Numbered from the stretch's first letter, positions 36,083 to 45,720 are shown. The stretch is 64,000 nucleotides of DNA from an uncultured Pirellulales bacterium (GCA_938015445.1 CALLPE010000009.1:124001-188000); one strand, 5' to 3'. Translations and numbers: made by a program. Notes: a model not told the origin generated them from the letters alone.

Positions 36083-36446
36083 CGGCGGCTATGGCGTCCA
36101 CGTAAGCCCCCCTCTGGCAACGGTCAGACTCTAGCCAGGCGCGGTCTGGCCTCCGGAGGAAGCGACGGACTCCGGCGCAAGGGACGGTCAGCGGGGTAAG
36201 CGCGCTGGGCAGGACGGCATTGCGCGGCCGGTGCCCGACGTCAGTGATGCGCCGCACTTTGGCGCCCGGTGTGAAATTGCGACAGCTAGTGCTTCGTTGA
36301 TGTCTGCGCCGACAGCGCTTCTTCGACGGTTGTGCTACCAGGCTGATATGACGTGCCCGCCGCCCGCACCTGTTCGATGTCTGCGCCGCCGCTTACCAGA
36401 TATGCTATGCTTTTGAAGAAAGTCGTATTGGCGTCTCGGCAGCCGG
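36083..36446. other. Gene-free stretch
   Basis: About 360 nt after the protease-fusion stop. The phrase GATGTCTGCGCCG occurs twice (near 36299 and 36377). Nothing else is recognised. Confidence 0.4.
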
Positions 36447-36596
36447 ATGCCCGCCATGATGGTATTAGTGATCACAATAGCGGTGACAAATCTTTGCCTG
36501 GGCTATGCGCTTGGGGTCTGGGCCGGTTATGGGCCGCCGACGCTGGGGGCGGCTTTTCGGGCGGCTTCGGGACGTGCGCCGTTTCCCAAAAGCTGA
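36447..36596 (+). CDS. Possible 49-residue single-pass membrane microprotein
   Basis: The frame ATG 36447 to TGA 36594-36596 encodes 49 residues. It begins MPAMMVLVITIAVTNLCLGY, a clear membrane helix, followed by GVWAGYGPPT and a short basic tail. Planctomycete membrane proteins often start with a similar N-L-C-L-G-Y-A-L helix, so this may also be the remnant of a longer gene. There is no strong ribosome-binding site and no partner gene. Confidence 0.35.
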   Translation: MPAMMVLVITIAVTNLCLGYALGVWAGYGPPTLGAAFRAASGRAPFPKS

Positions 36597-36719
36597 TCTC
36601 CGCCTAAGCCCACCGCGCTGGTGCCAAAACTACCGCAACCACCAGTGCGCGGCTGGGTGCGGCGAGGCTGCTGGTAAGCGTCCGCCCTCTGGCGGAAACG
36701 GTAGAGTGAAGGCTCCAAG

Positions 36720-37772
36720 TTAAGGCTGCTTGCTTTTCGGTGGGATCAAGGCTTTGAGCACCGGTTCCACCCAACGGTTGTTGGGGATGTCGTAAACGAT
36801 GAAGTCGCCGTCGAACTGCCAGTAGGCCCAGCTCCAACCGAGTTTCTCGGCTTCTCGGGTGACGAAGCTCAGCCAGCGCACGCGCGAGTCCATATCGGCG
36901 CGGTCGTACACGCCGAACTCGCCGAGGTAAAGCGGGCGTCGGTGTTTTTCCGCCCAGGCCTGCGCTTTGTGGAAGTCCGTCAAAATGGCCTGTTTTTCAG
37001 AGTCCGTGCCTTTCCAAGCGATGCCCACTTTGTCCTTCCTGCCTGCCCACGCTGCTCCCTGGTGGGTGAAGTCGAACGGGCTGTAATAGTGGATGGTGAC
37101 GATGATGTGGCGATCGTCGTCGGGCAGTTTCAGCTTCTCCAGCATGTTGATGTTGTTCCATTGCCCGGGGCCGATAACCACGGTGCGTTTGGGATTGATT
37201 TGGCGGACCACGGCTAGCGTTTCCCGAAGTAGCTCGTTCCACAGCTCGGGCGTCAGTTCGCTGTTGGGTTCGTTAAGCAGCTCGAAAAGCACTTCCGGCG
37301 GAGCATTCTTGTAGTGCTCGGCCAGTTGTTGCCAGAAAGCCAGCATACGGGGCTTTTTCGATTTCGGCTGTCGAGCCATCTCCTGGAACTCGTGGAAGTC
37401 GAGCACAACCAACAGTTTGTTGGCCAGAGCCTGCTCGACCGCCCAATCGAGCGTCTTCAGGTATTGCTCGGTCAGTTTGTCTTGTTGGTCCATGGCGCGG
37501 TCGCGGAACGGGTGGAGGTTGATCCGCACATGGTTGAAGCCTGCCTCCCGAATCAGCTTGAAATACTCGTCCTTAAATCGCGCCTTGCTGGGGTCGCGCC
37601 ACAGCGGATCGTATCCGATGATGTTCACCCCGCGCCCCAGTCGGTTGTTTTGCTGGAAGGCGTCCGGCCAATCGACCGAAGCGGCTGTGGCCATTGTCGC
37701 CTGGCCTGCAAAACACACGACGGCCAGCGCCGCCGCGCAGCACAAAAGGGCAAATGCTCTGGGGAGGGACAT
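36720..37772 (-). CDS. Secreted glycoside hydrolase family 5 (cellulase-like)
   Basis: A 350-residue retaining glycosidase. A signal peptide occupies residues 1-31 (ALLCCAAALAVVCFAG...). The GH5 TIM barrel shows the acid/base E168 in FELLNEPN and the nucleophile E285 in LYLGEFGVY. HVRINLHP and IHYYSPFDFTHQG are the usual substrate-site strands. GH5 enzymes cut cellulose, mannan or other beta-glucans; subfamily and substrate cannot be told from the sequence alone. There are no cellulosome or CBM modules, and no operon partner. Confidence 0.93.
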   Translation of the reverse strand: MSLPRAFALLCCAAALAVVCFAGQATMATAASVDWPDAFQQNNRLGRGVNIIGYDPLWRDPSKARFKDEYFKLIREAGFNHVRINLHPFRDRAMDQQDKLTEQYLKTLDWAVEQALANKLLVVLDFHEFQEMARQPKSKKPRMLAFWQQLAEHYKNAPPEVLFELLNEPNSELTPELWNELLRETLAVVRQINPKRTVVIGPGQWNNINMLEKLKLPDDDRHIIVTIHYYSPFDFTHQGAAWAGRKDKVGIAWKGTDSEKQAILTDFHKAQAWAEKHRRPLYLGEFGVYDRADMDSRVRWLSFVTREAEKLGWSWAYWQFDGDFIVYDIPNNRWVEPVLKALIPPKSKQP

Positions 37773-37958
37773 CGTTGAAGCCTTTCTGCTTGTTTTTAAT
37801 CTTTTGGCTCACCCAAGGGACCGAAAACCGTTATCAACCACTCATGTTCCGGAGCTTGCACGCGCAGCCATCGACCAACCACGAACCAAATACTCTTCCA
37901 CATGACCATACAGCGCACTACGTTGTTCGGCAAGCTACCGCGAAAGACAGCCAAACGG

Positions 37959-38693
37959 TCAGTCGAGCTGGGCGGGGCCGCCGGGCGGTAGCAGGTCTTC
38001 TAGCGGGCAGCCGATGCACCGCGGCCGATTCTTGCGGCAATATTCCTTCCCCAGTCGCACTAGCAGCGCATGATACTCGTTGAACATGGAAGCGTCGTCC
38101 GGCAGTTGACTTTGAAAGTACTCCTGCAAGCGATGATAATCTGCATCCGGCTCTACCCAACTGTGGCGGGCAAAAATGCGATAGGTATAAGCATCCACCA
38201 CGAACACAGGCATACCGCCGGCGTATAGCAGTATCGAGTCGGCCGTTTCAGGCCCGATCCCCCTGACGGCCAGCAGTTGCTTGCGCAGCACAACGCGATC
38301 CGAAGCGAACATCTCTTCCAGCGAACCGCCGTATCGCTTCACCAGAAGCTCGAGCAGGTTGCGCAGGCGCCGGGCCTTGATGCGGTAGTAACCTGCGGGG
38401 CGGATCAGCTCTTCGAGTTCTTCCACCGGGGTGGCGTATAGGGCCTTGGGTTCTAGCAGGTCGGCTTGTCGAAGGTTGTGGATCGCCCGCTCCACGTTCT
38501 TCCAATTGGTGTTCTGCGTAAGTACTGCCCCGACCATGATTTCAAACGGCGTTTCGCCCGGCCACCAGTGTTGTGGGCCGAAGGCGGCGTACAAGCGATG
38601 GTATACTTCCTGTACAATCGAGAGCATTGTGGACCTGAGCGATGTTGGGTTGGGCGCTTCGGGCTTTGTTTGCACAAGCGATTTCGACGACAT
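37959..38693 (-). CDS. MagIII/EndoIII-like HhH-GPD DNA glycosylase with incomplete FeS motif
   Basis: A base-excision-repair enzyme, 244 residues from the ATG at 38693 (38627 is an alternative). The helix-hairpin-helix reads VRGIGPETADSIL (143-155): the Lys used by bifunctional endonuclease III for lyase chemistry is Glu (E149). The catalytic Asp is D167 in VVDAYTYRIF. This matches monofunctional MagIII-type 3-methyladenine glycosylases. C-terminal Cys residues C219, C226 and C229 fit the C-x6-C-x2-C part of the 4Fe-4S motif, but the fourth position is L235, so a normal cluster is doubtful. The upstream in-frame extension (to 38858) is non-coding in look. Confidence 0.9.
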   Translation of the reverse strand: MSSKSLVQTKPEAPNPTSLRSTMLSIVQEVYHRLYAAFGPQHWWPGETPFEIMVGAVLTQNTNWKNVERAIHNLRQADLLEPKALYATPVEELEELIRPAGYYRIKARRLRNLLELLVKRYGGSLEEMFASDRVVLRKQLLAVRGIGPETADSILLYAGGMPVFVVDAYTYRIFARHSWVEPDADYHRLQEYFQSQLPDDASMFNEYHALLVRLGKEYCRKNRPRCIGCPLEDLLPPGGPAQLD

Positions 38694-38907
38694 GTGCTGA
38701 TGCACGAAGCCCCGAGTTCCGATAGCTATGCTAGCACCAACATAGCAGCAGTAAACCACCACCGGCAACCGCGCCAGAGAAGGCCAAGGGCACGAAGGCC
38801 GACGTGGGCCGCGTCGTGCTTGGAACGATCTGGAACAGTGGCTAAAAGCGTTTAACAATTTAGCCGCGGTGGGACGCTAGGGCAGCAGTTTCAAGCAGAA
38901 GGCGAGA

Positions 38908-39645
38908 ATGGTGTCAAAACTTCTGGCTCGAAGTGATGGTGCTGCGGCGAAGGGCTACTGGACCGAGTCGCGCCAGCCGTTGGCCAGTCTGGTCTTCATC
39001 GCCCCGCTATTGATCGTGTACGAGTTAGGCGTGGTTGTTCTGGGAGTGCAAACCGGCGCAGACGTGTGGATGCGCAAGACCCTGAACATTTTGGGCTTCG
39101 GTCAACACTTGCTGCTGCCGGTGCTGACCGTGGCGCTATTGCTGGGATGGCACCATCTCAAACGGCGGCAGTGGCGCGTGCCTGCCGGGGTGTTGCCCGG
39201 CATGTTGGCCGAGTGCCTCCTGCTGGCCATAGTGTTGCGGGTGATCTTGCAGTTGCAAAAAGGCCTTTTCGGTTTGGTTTCTGGGGGTGGCACAGCCAGC
39301 CTGGCCGACAGTTTCAAGAAACTGGCTGGGGGCTTTATAGGTTACTTGGGCGCTGGTATTTACGAAGAGCTGCTTTTCCGCCTGATACTGCTGTCGCTAG
39401 TGATTTGGCTTCTTTATCGGTTGGGCGTTCCTAGTGGAAAAGGTTTCATCATTGCGGTGGCAGCGACCAGCGTGGTTTTCGCAGTTGCGCATTATGTCGG
39501 CCCTTACGGAGAACAGTTCCAAACGTTTAGCTTTGTGTTTCGCTTCATCGCCGGCGTCTTCTTTTCGGTTCTGTTCGTGTACCGTGGGTTTGGCATCGCC
39601 GCCGGGACGCACGCTTTTTACGATATTCTAGTTGGGCTGCTGTAG
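38908..39645 (+). CDS. CPBP-family intramembrane metalloprotease (CAAX protease-like)
   Basis: A 245-residue polytopic protein with about seven membrane helices. The three ABI/CPBP motifs are present: E153-E154-x3-R158 (YEELLFR), H195 (VFAVAHY) and H235 (AAGTHAFYD), the residues proposed to bind the catalytic metal and water. Family members cleave prenylated or bacteriocin-type peptides or act as regulated membrane proteases; the substrate here is unknown. The ATG follows an AAGGCGAG stretch. It is divergent from the DNA glycosylase gene. Confidence 0.92.
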   Translation: MVSKLLARSDGAAAKGYWTESRQPLASLVFIAPLLIVYELGVVVLGVQTGADVWMRKTLNILGFGQHLLLPVLTVALLLGWHHLKRRQWRVPAGVLPGMLAECLLLAIVLRVILQLQKGLFGLVSGGGTASLADSFKKLAGGFIGYLGAGIYEELLFRLILLSLVIWLLYRLGVPSGKGFIIAVAATSVVFAVAHYVGPYGEQFQTFSFVFRFIAGVFFSVLFVYRGFGIAAGTHAFYDILVGLL

Positions 39646-39932
39646 TCTTCGCCCTTCGATGGTTTGGCGGCCAGGCACGGGCCGAACAGGCGCCGGGTGA
39701 GCTTCGCCACCTCGTTCCATCGGGCTGGATTGGGTTGGGCCTCGGTGTTTCGAGAAAGAAACTCCGAACCGATTGTTGTTGGCTGATCGCCGGCCGTCGC
39801 CGGGGCTAGTTTCTGGCACGCGATGTGGGCTCTTCACCGGAAAAACCTCCACCGACTGCGCCCCACACTTGCGTTGCTAGCATAAATCGCCTGTTGCTAG
39901 CAAAAGCCGTCTGCATTCTTGCCAAACAGTAT

Positions 39933-39960
39933 TTGTGAGATTCGGTTGGCCACTTATAAT
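39933..39960 (+). promoter_or_regulatory. Candidate sigma-70 promoter
   Basis: -35-like TTGTGA (39933-39938), 16-nt spacer, perfect -10 TATAAT (39955-39960). It lies about 40 nt before the ATG at 40001 and supports that start over the GTG at 39935. Confidence 0.45.
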
Positions 39961-40000
39961 GCGCCTGGCGTTGCGGGAATTCCTTCAAAACAGAACAACA

Positions 40001-40564
40001 ATGGCAAGTGAGGGAAACGAAATCGTGCTTACCGTTCGACCGAGAGTAGCGGAACTGGTTTTTCAACTATACGGCCGATCGTTGCACCCAGAGTTGTTCG
40101 AAGTTTGCAGTTCACTCACCTTACAACGCGGAGAGTACGAGGCCCGAATCGACATTACCAGTTCCGGCCACGTGATAACGTGGCGTTATGATGGGCTGAC
40201 GCTGACGGAAGTTTCCACCTCCGCTCAGCACCCGCTGCCCGAACGGCGGCGGTTGATGTCTCATGTGTTGTGCGGCCAGCGCAGCGACGGCGTAGAGTGC
40301 CGCGGTCGCGTTAGCTACCAAACCACCTTTCAGCTGGAGCACGTTAGCGCAGAAGTCCTTTGGGGCTACCATGAGTGCCTGAGAGTGGATGCCCTGCGAA
40401 ACGGCCTGTTCCATCAGTTCAGCGGTGGTGGGCGGATTAGCCTGGGAGCGATAAGCTACATCAACGTCGAACCACGTAACCGGGCGTTACGCGTCCACAC
40501 GTTTCACACTTTTCCCGACGAGTGCGCCATCGTCCAGAGCCGGTCAGTATTTCAACTGCCGTAG
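40001..40564 (+). CDS. Planctomycete-type protein, DUF2617-like
   Basis: A 187-residue cytoplasmic protein. The start at 40001 is chosen because a TATAAT box lies at 39955-39960. The sequence (VRPRVAELVFQLYGRSLHPELFEV, TLQRGEYEARIDITSSGHVITWRYDGLTLTEV, AISYINVEPRNRALRVHTFHTFPDE) matches my memory of the DUF2617 family, found in planctomycetes and some actinobacteria, with no known function. There are no catalytic motifs that I can name. It is convergent with the small Pro/Val-rich gene; a terminator lies between. Confidence 0.7.
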   Translation: MASEGNEIVLTVRPRVAELVFQLYGRSLHPELFEVCSSLTLQRGEYEARIDITSSGHVITWRYDGLTLTEVSTSAQHPLPERRRLMSHVLCGQRSDGVECRGRVSYQTTFQLEHVSAEVLWGYHECLRVDALRNGLFHQFSGGGRISLGAISYINVEPRNRALRVHTFHTFPDECAIVQSRSVFQLP

Positions 40565-40638
40565 CTGCTTTGCCCAGCTATATTGGCCAGCCTTGCAAGC
40601 CGGCCGTCAAATGACAAGAAGCGTCAAATGACAAAATA

Positions 40639-40668
40639 GGCACAGCCAGCTCGAACACTGGCTGTGCC
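40639..40668 (-). terminator. Rho-independent terminator for the Pro/Val-rich protein gene
   Basis: Perfect 11-bp stem GGCACAGCCAG / CTGGCTGTGCC with an 8-nt loop. Read on the minus strand it is followed by TATTTTGTCATTTG, a T-rich tail, so it terminates the leftward gene at 40837-41130. It could partly act on the plus-strand gene too. Confidence 0.75.
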
Positions 40669-40836
40669 CCTTCGTGTTGCTGCCGGTTGTCAGAGCCTGC
40701 GCGATGTATTACGCGACGTGTGGAAATATCATCCGACAGGCTATGGTTGGTTGTTGGTGACTTCTATGGGCAGATTCGCCTCAGCGATGCTCGCTGCGCG
40801 GATGCTTGCTTCGCGGCTATTGTGGTGCCCAAAGCT

Positions 40837-41130
40837 TTACCACACTAAAGCCCGAAATGCATTCCGCACCGGCTGACCGCGGACGTACGGAACCGGTCGC
40901 ACAACGATAGCCGGCGGTCCGACTACCACTGGCACCGGCGGTCCGACGACAACCGGTGCCGGCAGGACTGGCCGGGCGACTACTACGGGTGCCGGTGCTG
41001 GATAGACATACACCGGCGGCGGATAGTAGGTGGTTACCACGGTCGGTCCCACATATACCCAGTCAGCATAAGCTGCCGAGCATCCCACAGCGACCAAAAC
41101 GGCCACAACAATCGCCAAGATTCTGTTCAT
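40837..41130 (-). CDS. Small secreted Pro/Val-rich protein
   Basis: A 97-residue protein with a strong ribosome-binding site (GAGGAGG) and a signal peptide (MNRILAIVVAVLVAVGCSAAYA). The mature part is WVYVGPTVVTTYYPPPVYVYP followed by repeats of V-V-V-G-P-P / P-A-P-V-V-V, low complexity and probably extended. Such small Val/Pro-rich exported proteins are common in planctomycetes; the function is unknown, possibly cell-envelope structural. It has its own terminator at 40639-40668. Confidence 0.8.
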   Translation of the reverse strand: MNRILAIVVAVLVAVGCSAAYADWVYVGPTVVTTYYPPPVYVYPAPAPVVVARPVLPAPVVVGPPVPVVVGPPAIVVRPVPYVRGQPVRNAFRALVW

Positions 41131-41546
41131 TCTCGCCCTCCTCAGCTTGAAAACTCCGACGACGACTGCCTGGACGCCCAGCGCGCCGGGCAATGTACCT
41201 AAAATTACGCAGCCAGCTTCGCAAGGCTCCTAGCAACGATGACGACTGCCTTGCCACGCGTAGCCGTTGCGCGCTGGTCGCGGCGCTTTTGCATCGGCGC
41301 CGCATAGTAAACTATAGGCCAGAATAGCGCTAGGGGCAATAAGCCCGACCAAGAGCGTGGCGGCAGCCGGGAGATGTTCATTCGGCCGCCAGCGAATTCA
41401 CGGGAGGAGAACCGAGTTTATACTGGGAGGAGAAAGTTCACGGCGTTAACGGTTTGCCGCTGTCATGGTGGCAGTGCAGATAATCTGGCTGCACTGGGGA
41501 TCGGAGCCCGTTTGTAAACGCCAGCAGTGAATGTCGGACCAGCCGA
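41131..41546. other. Non-coding gap
   Basis: About 415 nt upstream of the Pro/Val-rich gene and downstream of the 97-residue unknown. GGGAGGAGAA occurs twice (near 41401 and 41427). No clear promoter or RNA was seen. Confidence 0.4.
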
Positions 41547-41840
41547 TCAATCCTCAAGCAGTTGATGGAAGTGATAGGCCACGCCCAGCAGCAGCACGTC
41601 CGGACAAGAAGGATCGTCCACAAAGAACAGGTACTCCTGGCCTCCGTTGCGGACCTGAAATCGATAGCCCTGGTATGTGAAATTTACATGGGCCTCGGTA
41701 ATGCCTCCGGCCATGAAACACAATAGCCTCGCTCCCTCCAGCCCCGTCAGGTGTTCGGCGATCGCCTGTGCCGAAAAAGCTTTGGGCATCCGCAGGAAAT
41801 GGCGCGAACCGTCGGCAGTTCTTACGTCGATCAACTTCAT
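41547..41840 (-). CDS. Small hypothetical protein
   Basis: A 97-residue soluble protein. The ATG at 41840 has GAGG five nt upstream and is preferred to the ATG at 41867, which has none. The pattern (MKLIDVRTADGSRHFLRMPKAFSAQAIAEHL, CFMAGGITEAHVNFTYQGYRFQVRNGGQEYLFFVDDPSCPD, LLLGVAYHFHQLLED) suggests a compact alpha/beta fold with a beta-hairpin. I do not recognise the family. It stands alone. Confidence 0.65.
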   Translation of the reverse strand: MKLIDVRTADGSRHFLRMPKAFSAQAIAEHLTGLEGARLLCFMAGGITEAHVNFTYQGYRFQVRNGGQEYLFFVDDPSCPDVLLLGVAYHFHQLLED

Positions 41841-42170
41841 AAGCCTCAACTGCTTCACGATGCTCATGACACCACACCAGTCTGCTGGTTACCAAGCCCT
41901 TGGAGTCCGTCGTTTACCAGACGACAGACGCCGGCCGAGCCCATTCATACGTGGACAGTTTACGAGCACCGTATGACAACTGGCTGTCATATCGCGCCGC
42001 GATGAGCCGAGATTTTTTGGCCAGCTCTTGTTCCGGGGCTGCCAAAAAAGCTACCTATGAGGGGAAGTGTTCCACTAACATGTCGCATTTTGTCCCGTGG
42101 CGGCGGCATACATCGTCCACTGAATGGGTTAGAATACGGCGAAGCTTTGGGCCAAGGAGCTGCGACGGTG

Positions 42171-44534
42171 ATGTTGTCTGCCGTGCTGTTGATTATGACC
42201 GGTGCATCTTTGACTGGCGCGGAAGCGCAGCCAGTGCCTGTAGAGCGCGAAGCGATCGTGCGTACGTTCCTCCAGCGCCGCGAAGGTTTCTGGAGGCGCC
42301 TGTCAACGACTGGCCCATACGATTCGCTCACCAGCCGCGAGCTGTTCGCTTATGCGCTGGCGTTATGCGAAGCGCGCCAGCACCCCGATCGTTTGAGCCA
42401 CGTGTTGCAACTAGCGGCACGAATGCAAGACCGCAGTCAGACAAGCCCGGCACGCGGCAATTTCTGGTGGACCTTCGGCCACGCAAAGGTAACCGACTAC
42501 AATGCGGTTGAGTTTTGCATCCACGATGCTTTGCTGATGTGGTTGCGGCATCGTCAATGGATGCCGGCCGCAAGTCAGGAGCAACTTCGTCGAATCCTCG
42601 AGCATTCCGTAGAGGGTTGTCTAAGTCACCGTGTACCGAGCCATTACACCAACATCGCTATACTCAACGCGGGCAATTTGATCCTTTTGGGCGAGGCCAT
42701 CGGCGACCAGCACGCTGCGCAGGAGGGCGGCCGGCGGTTGGAAGCAATACTGTTATGGACGTGGCAGTTCGGCACGCACGAGTATTGCAATCCCACGTAC
42801 TATGCCACCAACCTCGAGGGACTAAAGCTGATCTGCAACTACGCACGCAGTCCGGCTGCGCGCCGCCAGGCCGAAGCCTTGCTGCAATTGTTGTGGACCG
42901 ACATCGCTGCCAATTGGTTTGTGCCCGCACGGCGGCTGGCCGGGCCGCACAGCCGCAGTTATGACTATCTGCGCGGCCACGGCGCGTTGGACGGCCACTT
43001 GATGCTTCAGGGATGGCTTGATCCAGCTACGACCCCTTTGACCGACCTGTTGCATGCCGCCATGATCGACTGGCGACCGCCAGACGAGCTGTGGCAGCTT
43101 TGCCAGCGGCGGTTGCCGCGCACGGTGCGCCAGAGCTGGGGAATCGGCCATGTGCAGTCTCGCACCCATTTTCTGTGCACGGATGTTACCCTCGGCTCTG
43201 CCGCGGCTTGTTATCCGGAGGCGCGACAAGACCTGCCGCTGACAATCGACTTGGCTGGCGACCGGCAGGAAATTCGCTGCTATTTCATCGCCGACGGTCG
43301 CCGGGACCCTTACGGCGTGAAACGTCTTCCGACGGGCACGGCGGGACATCAAAAGGCGCTGCACTTGGAGCCGTTCTGGGCCGCTGCCCAAGACGGACCG
43401 GACGTGCTCGCGCTGTGCATATATCGGCCAGAAGACCTCACCGATCCGGAGTTGATAGACGTGCAGAGCCATTTGGTGCTCCGTCGGCCCGACGAGGCAT
43501 GGCTGGATGGCAAGCTGCTGGAGCTGTCGCCGCAGCCGGGGCAGAGTGCCCGCAGGGTCGAGCTTCTCCCCGGCACGCCGCTGGTGCTCCGATACGGAAG
43601 TGCGGCGGTTGGGGCGGGCGTCGTTTGGACACGCGCCGAAAACGGCGCCGCCGCTCCGATCGCCTTGATCGACGACGGAAACGCCTTCGGTGCTTGGCGG
43701 CTGACGGTCGAACACCGCAGCGGGCAGAAGACTACCGAACCCGGAGTTGGGCTGTGGGTTCGCGTCGGCTCGGGATTAACTGAGAGCAAACAGTTCCACC
43801 AATGGCGCAGCCGGTTCGAGCGTGTGCTATCGGAGCGACAGTACACGGTCGAAGTCGGCGCGGACCGGATATCGCTTGCCGTCTTTGCCCCGACTCAGCC
43901 GGTGCGCTGTTCGGCGAGTCGTCCGTGGGGCAAGGGCGGGAAGGTGGAACTGTATCCGCAGCCGAGCCTCGCGGTTCTGGAGTTGGATGGAAAAGACATC
44001 GGGCGGCCGCTTCTTGCGGCAGTGGAGCCGATTCGCGGCTATACAGGGCCGACCGGCGAAAAACCGCTGATCCTGCCCGCTGAGGGCGGCTGGTTCGAGG
44101 CCGAACACACCTTGCTGTTTCCGGCCATGGAAATCCAGCACGATGCCGCTGCCTCCGCAGGCCGCTTCGTGTGGCAGCCTGCCGCGTCGGCCGCTACCAG
44201 TGCACCTGGCATGGTCGTTTTTCCGCTGCAAGTGGAGCAATCGGGCAAGTATCACTTGTGGCTTCGGGTGCAGACGGACGGCCCGACCGCCGATTCGCTG
44301 TTTGTGCGTCTGTCCACCCCGACGTACTGGCTCGACCGGACGGCCTGGCCCCTGCGGGACATCAAAGGTTGGAATTGGCAGTCGTTGCGCCTTACAGCTA
44401 CGCAACAGCCCAATCACTCAGAACCGCTGGAGTTGCCCTCGGGCCTGTGCTTCATCGTGTTCCAGACGCGCGAACCGGGGGTGAAGATCGATAAGCTGCT
44501 GCTGACCCCTAAAGCGGACTTCCGACCGCAATGA
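42171..44534 (+). CDS. Large secreted protein with (alpha/alpha)-toroid-like N-terminal half
   Basis: A 787-residue protein. The ATG at 42171, with AAGGAG about 13 nt upstream, gives a signal peptide (MLSAVLLIMTGASLTGAEA); the longer frame from 42057 does not. The first 340 residues are helical with many Trp/His and motifs NFWWTFGHAKVTDYNAVEFCIHDAL and HEYCNPTYYATNLEGLKLI. This resembles heparinase/alginate-lyase-type toroids. The C-terminal half is beta-rich and ends in a carbohydrate-binding-like domain (GKYHLWLRVQTDGPTADSLFVRL). Exported polysaccharide processing is an inference; no catalytic residues can be assigned. Confidence 0.8.
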   Translation: MLSAVLLIMTGASLTGAEAQPVPVEREAIVRTFLQRREGFWRRLSTTGPYDSLTSRELFAYALALCEARQHPDRLSHVLQLAARMQDRSQTSPARGNFWWTFGHAKVTDYNAVEFCIHDALLMWLRHRQWMPAASQEQLRRILEHSVEGCLSHRVPSHYTNIAILNAGNLILLGEAIGDQHAAQEGGRRLEAILLWTWQFGTHEYCNPTYYATNLEGLKLICNYARSPAARRQAEALLQLLWTDIAANWFVPARRLAGPHSRSYDYLRGHGALDGHLMLQGWLDPATTPLTDLLHAAMIDWRPPDELWQLCQRRLPRTVRQSWGIGHVQSRTHFLCTDVTLGSAAACYPEARQDLPLTIDLAGDRQEIRCYFIADGRRDPYGVKRLPTGTAGHQKALHLEPFWAAAQDGPDVLALCIYRPEDLTDPELIDVQSHLVLRRPDEAWLDGKLLELSPQPGQSARRVELLPGTPLVLRYGSAAVGAGVVWTRAENGAAAPIALIDDGNAFGAWRLTVEHRSGQKTTEPGVGLWVRVGSGLTESKQFHQWRSRFERVLSERQYTVEVGADRISLAVFAPTQPVRCSASRPWGKGGKVELYPQPSLAVLELDGKDIGRPLLAAVEPIRGYTGPTGEKPLILPAEGGWFEAEHTLLFPAMEIQHDAAASAGRFVWQPAASAATSAPGMVVFPLQVEQSGKYHLWLRVQTDGPTADSLFVRLSTPTYWLDRTAWPLRDIKGWNWQSLRLTATQQPNHSEPLELPSGLCFIVFQTREPGVKIDKLLLTPKADFRPQ

Positions 44535-44718
44535 CGCGCCAGTTCCTTCTGCCCGGATGATAAGTATGGCTGGATGACAGGCAGCAATGACGGACAGGTT
44601 CGTCGCGATGCGCGATAAGAACGATGGGCGGTTCGTCTGGCCTGCATCACAAGATGGCAGTTCCCGGTCGGTTGTCTGCGCGCAGGCCCAACCATCCAAC
44701 CGAAAGCTTCGCGGACCG

Positions 44719-45720
44719 CTAGGCGAGGTGCTGGCGGTGCTCAGCACGGCGGCACGCCCAAATCGCCGCCAGCACCGTGCCGGTAAGCATACATCCGAAG
44801 CTGTAGAAAGCCGGCGCGACGGCGGCTTGTGGGCCGAACAGCCGCATGGCGAGCACTGCTCCTAGTCCCGCGTTTTGCATGCCGATTTCCAACGTCAGTG
44901 CCCGGACCATCGGTGCCGGCAACCGCATCGCTTTGGCTGCCAAGTATCCGGTCGAATAACCGCCCAGATTCAGCGTAAGCAATGCCAACAGGAAAGCCGT
45001 TTGCATCGCCAGCAGGGTTTGGCGGTTCACGGCGATAGTGACTGCTATGATCCACAGGATAGACAAGTTGGCAATTAGCGGGCCGAGGCGCTGCGCCCAG
45101 CCAGCCCAACTGGGCCAAAGCCGCGCAAGGCTGTAGCCAACCAACACGGGCACGACGACCATCCAGCACAACTGCCATATCAGTTCGAGGGCCGGAAAAC
45201 TTTCGGCGCCGCTTCCGATCACAAGCCGCAAGGCCAACGGAACCGCCAGCGGCGATAGCAGCGTGGCAGATGTCGTCAGGCTGACCGAGTAACTTACGTT
45301 GCCCCGGGCCATCAGCGTTAGCACGTTAGAAGCCATCGCTCCCGGCACGCAGCCGGCCATCAGCACTCCGATGCGTGCCGGACCATGTAGGCCGAACCAG
45401 CCGGCCGCAAGCCAGGCCAACAGCGGCATGGCGGTGTATTGCACCGCGGTTCCTCCAAGCACCGCAGGCCACCGGCTGGCAAGTTGGCGCACCTCGTCCG
45501 GCGGCAGCAGCGAGCCGATTGCCAGCATCGTCAGCGCGAATAGCCAGTTCAGCCCCGGCTTGGTGGCCAAGAATGGGTCGAACCAATCGGCGCTTTGGGC
45601 ATGGAGTTTCGGCCACCAGAAGGCCAGCGCGCTGGCCACGAGCAGCCAGAAAAGGAGCGTGCGCGACGCCGAAACGACTACGCGCGACGCAAATCGGCCA
45701 GCGCCGCTAAGAAACTGCAC
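44719..45720 (-). CDS. Bile acid:sodium symporter (BASS) family transporter
   Basis: A 333-residue inner-membrane protein with about ten helices and a GTG start at 45720. Family hallmarks are present: VPGAMASNVLTLMARGNVSYSVSLTTSATLLSPLAVPL in the first half and EIGMQNAGLGAVLA in the second, the crossover regions that bind sodium and substrate. Bacterial BASS proteins carry organic anions such as pantoate, pyruvate or bile acids; the substrate here is unknown. It is divergent from lpxB across about 175 nt. Confidence 0.92.
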   Translation of the reverse strand: MQFLSGAGRFASRVVVSASRTLLFWLLVASALAFWWPKLHAQSADWFDPFLATKPGLNWLFALTMLAIGSLLPPDEVRQLASRWPAVLGGTAVQYTAMPLLAWLAAGWFGLHGPARIGVLMAGCVPGAMASNVLTLMARGNVSYSVSLTTSATLLSPLAVPLALRLVIGSGAESFPALELIWQLCWMVVVPVLVGYSLARLWPSWAGWAQRLGPLIANLSILWIIAVTIAVNRQTLLAMQTAFLLALLTLNLGGYSTGYLAAKAMRLPAPMVRALTLEIGMQNAGLGAVLAMRLFGPQAAVAPAFYSFGCMLTGTVLAAIWACRRAEHRQHLA

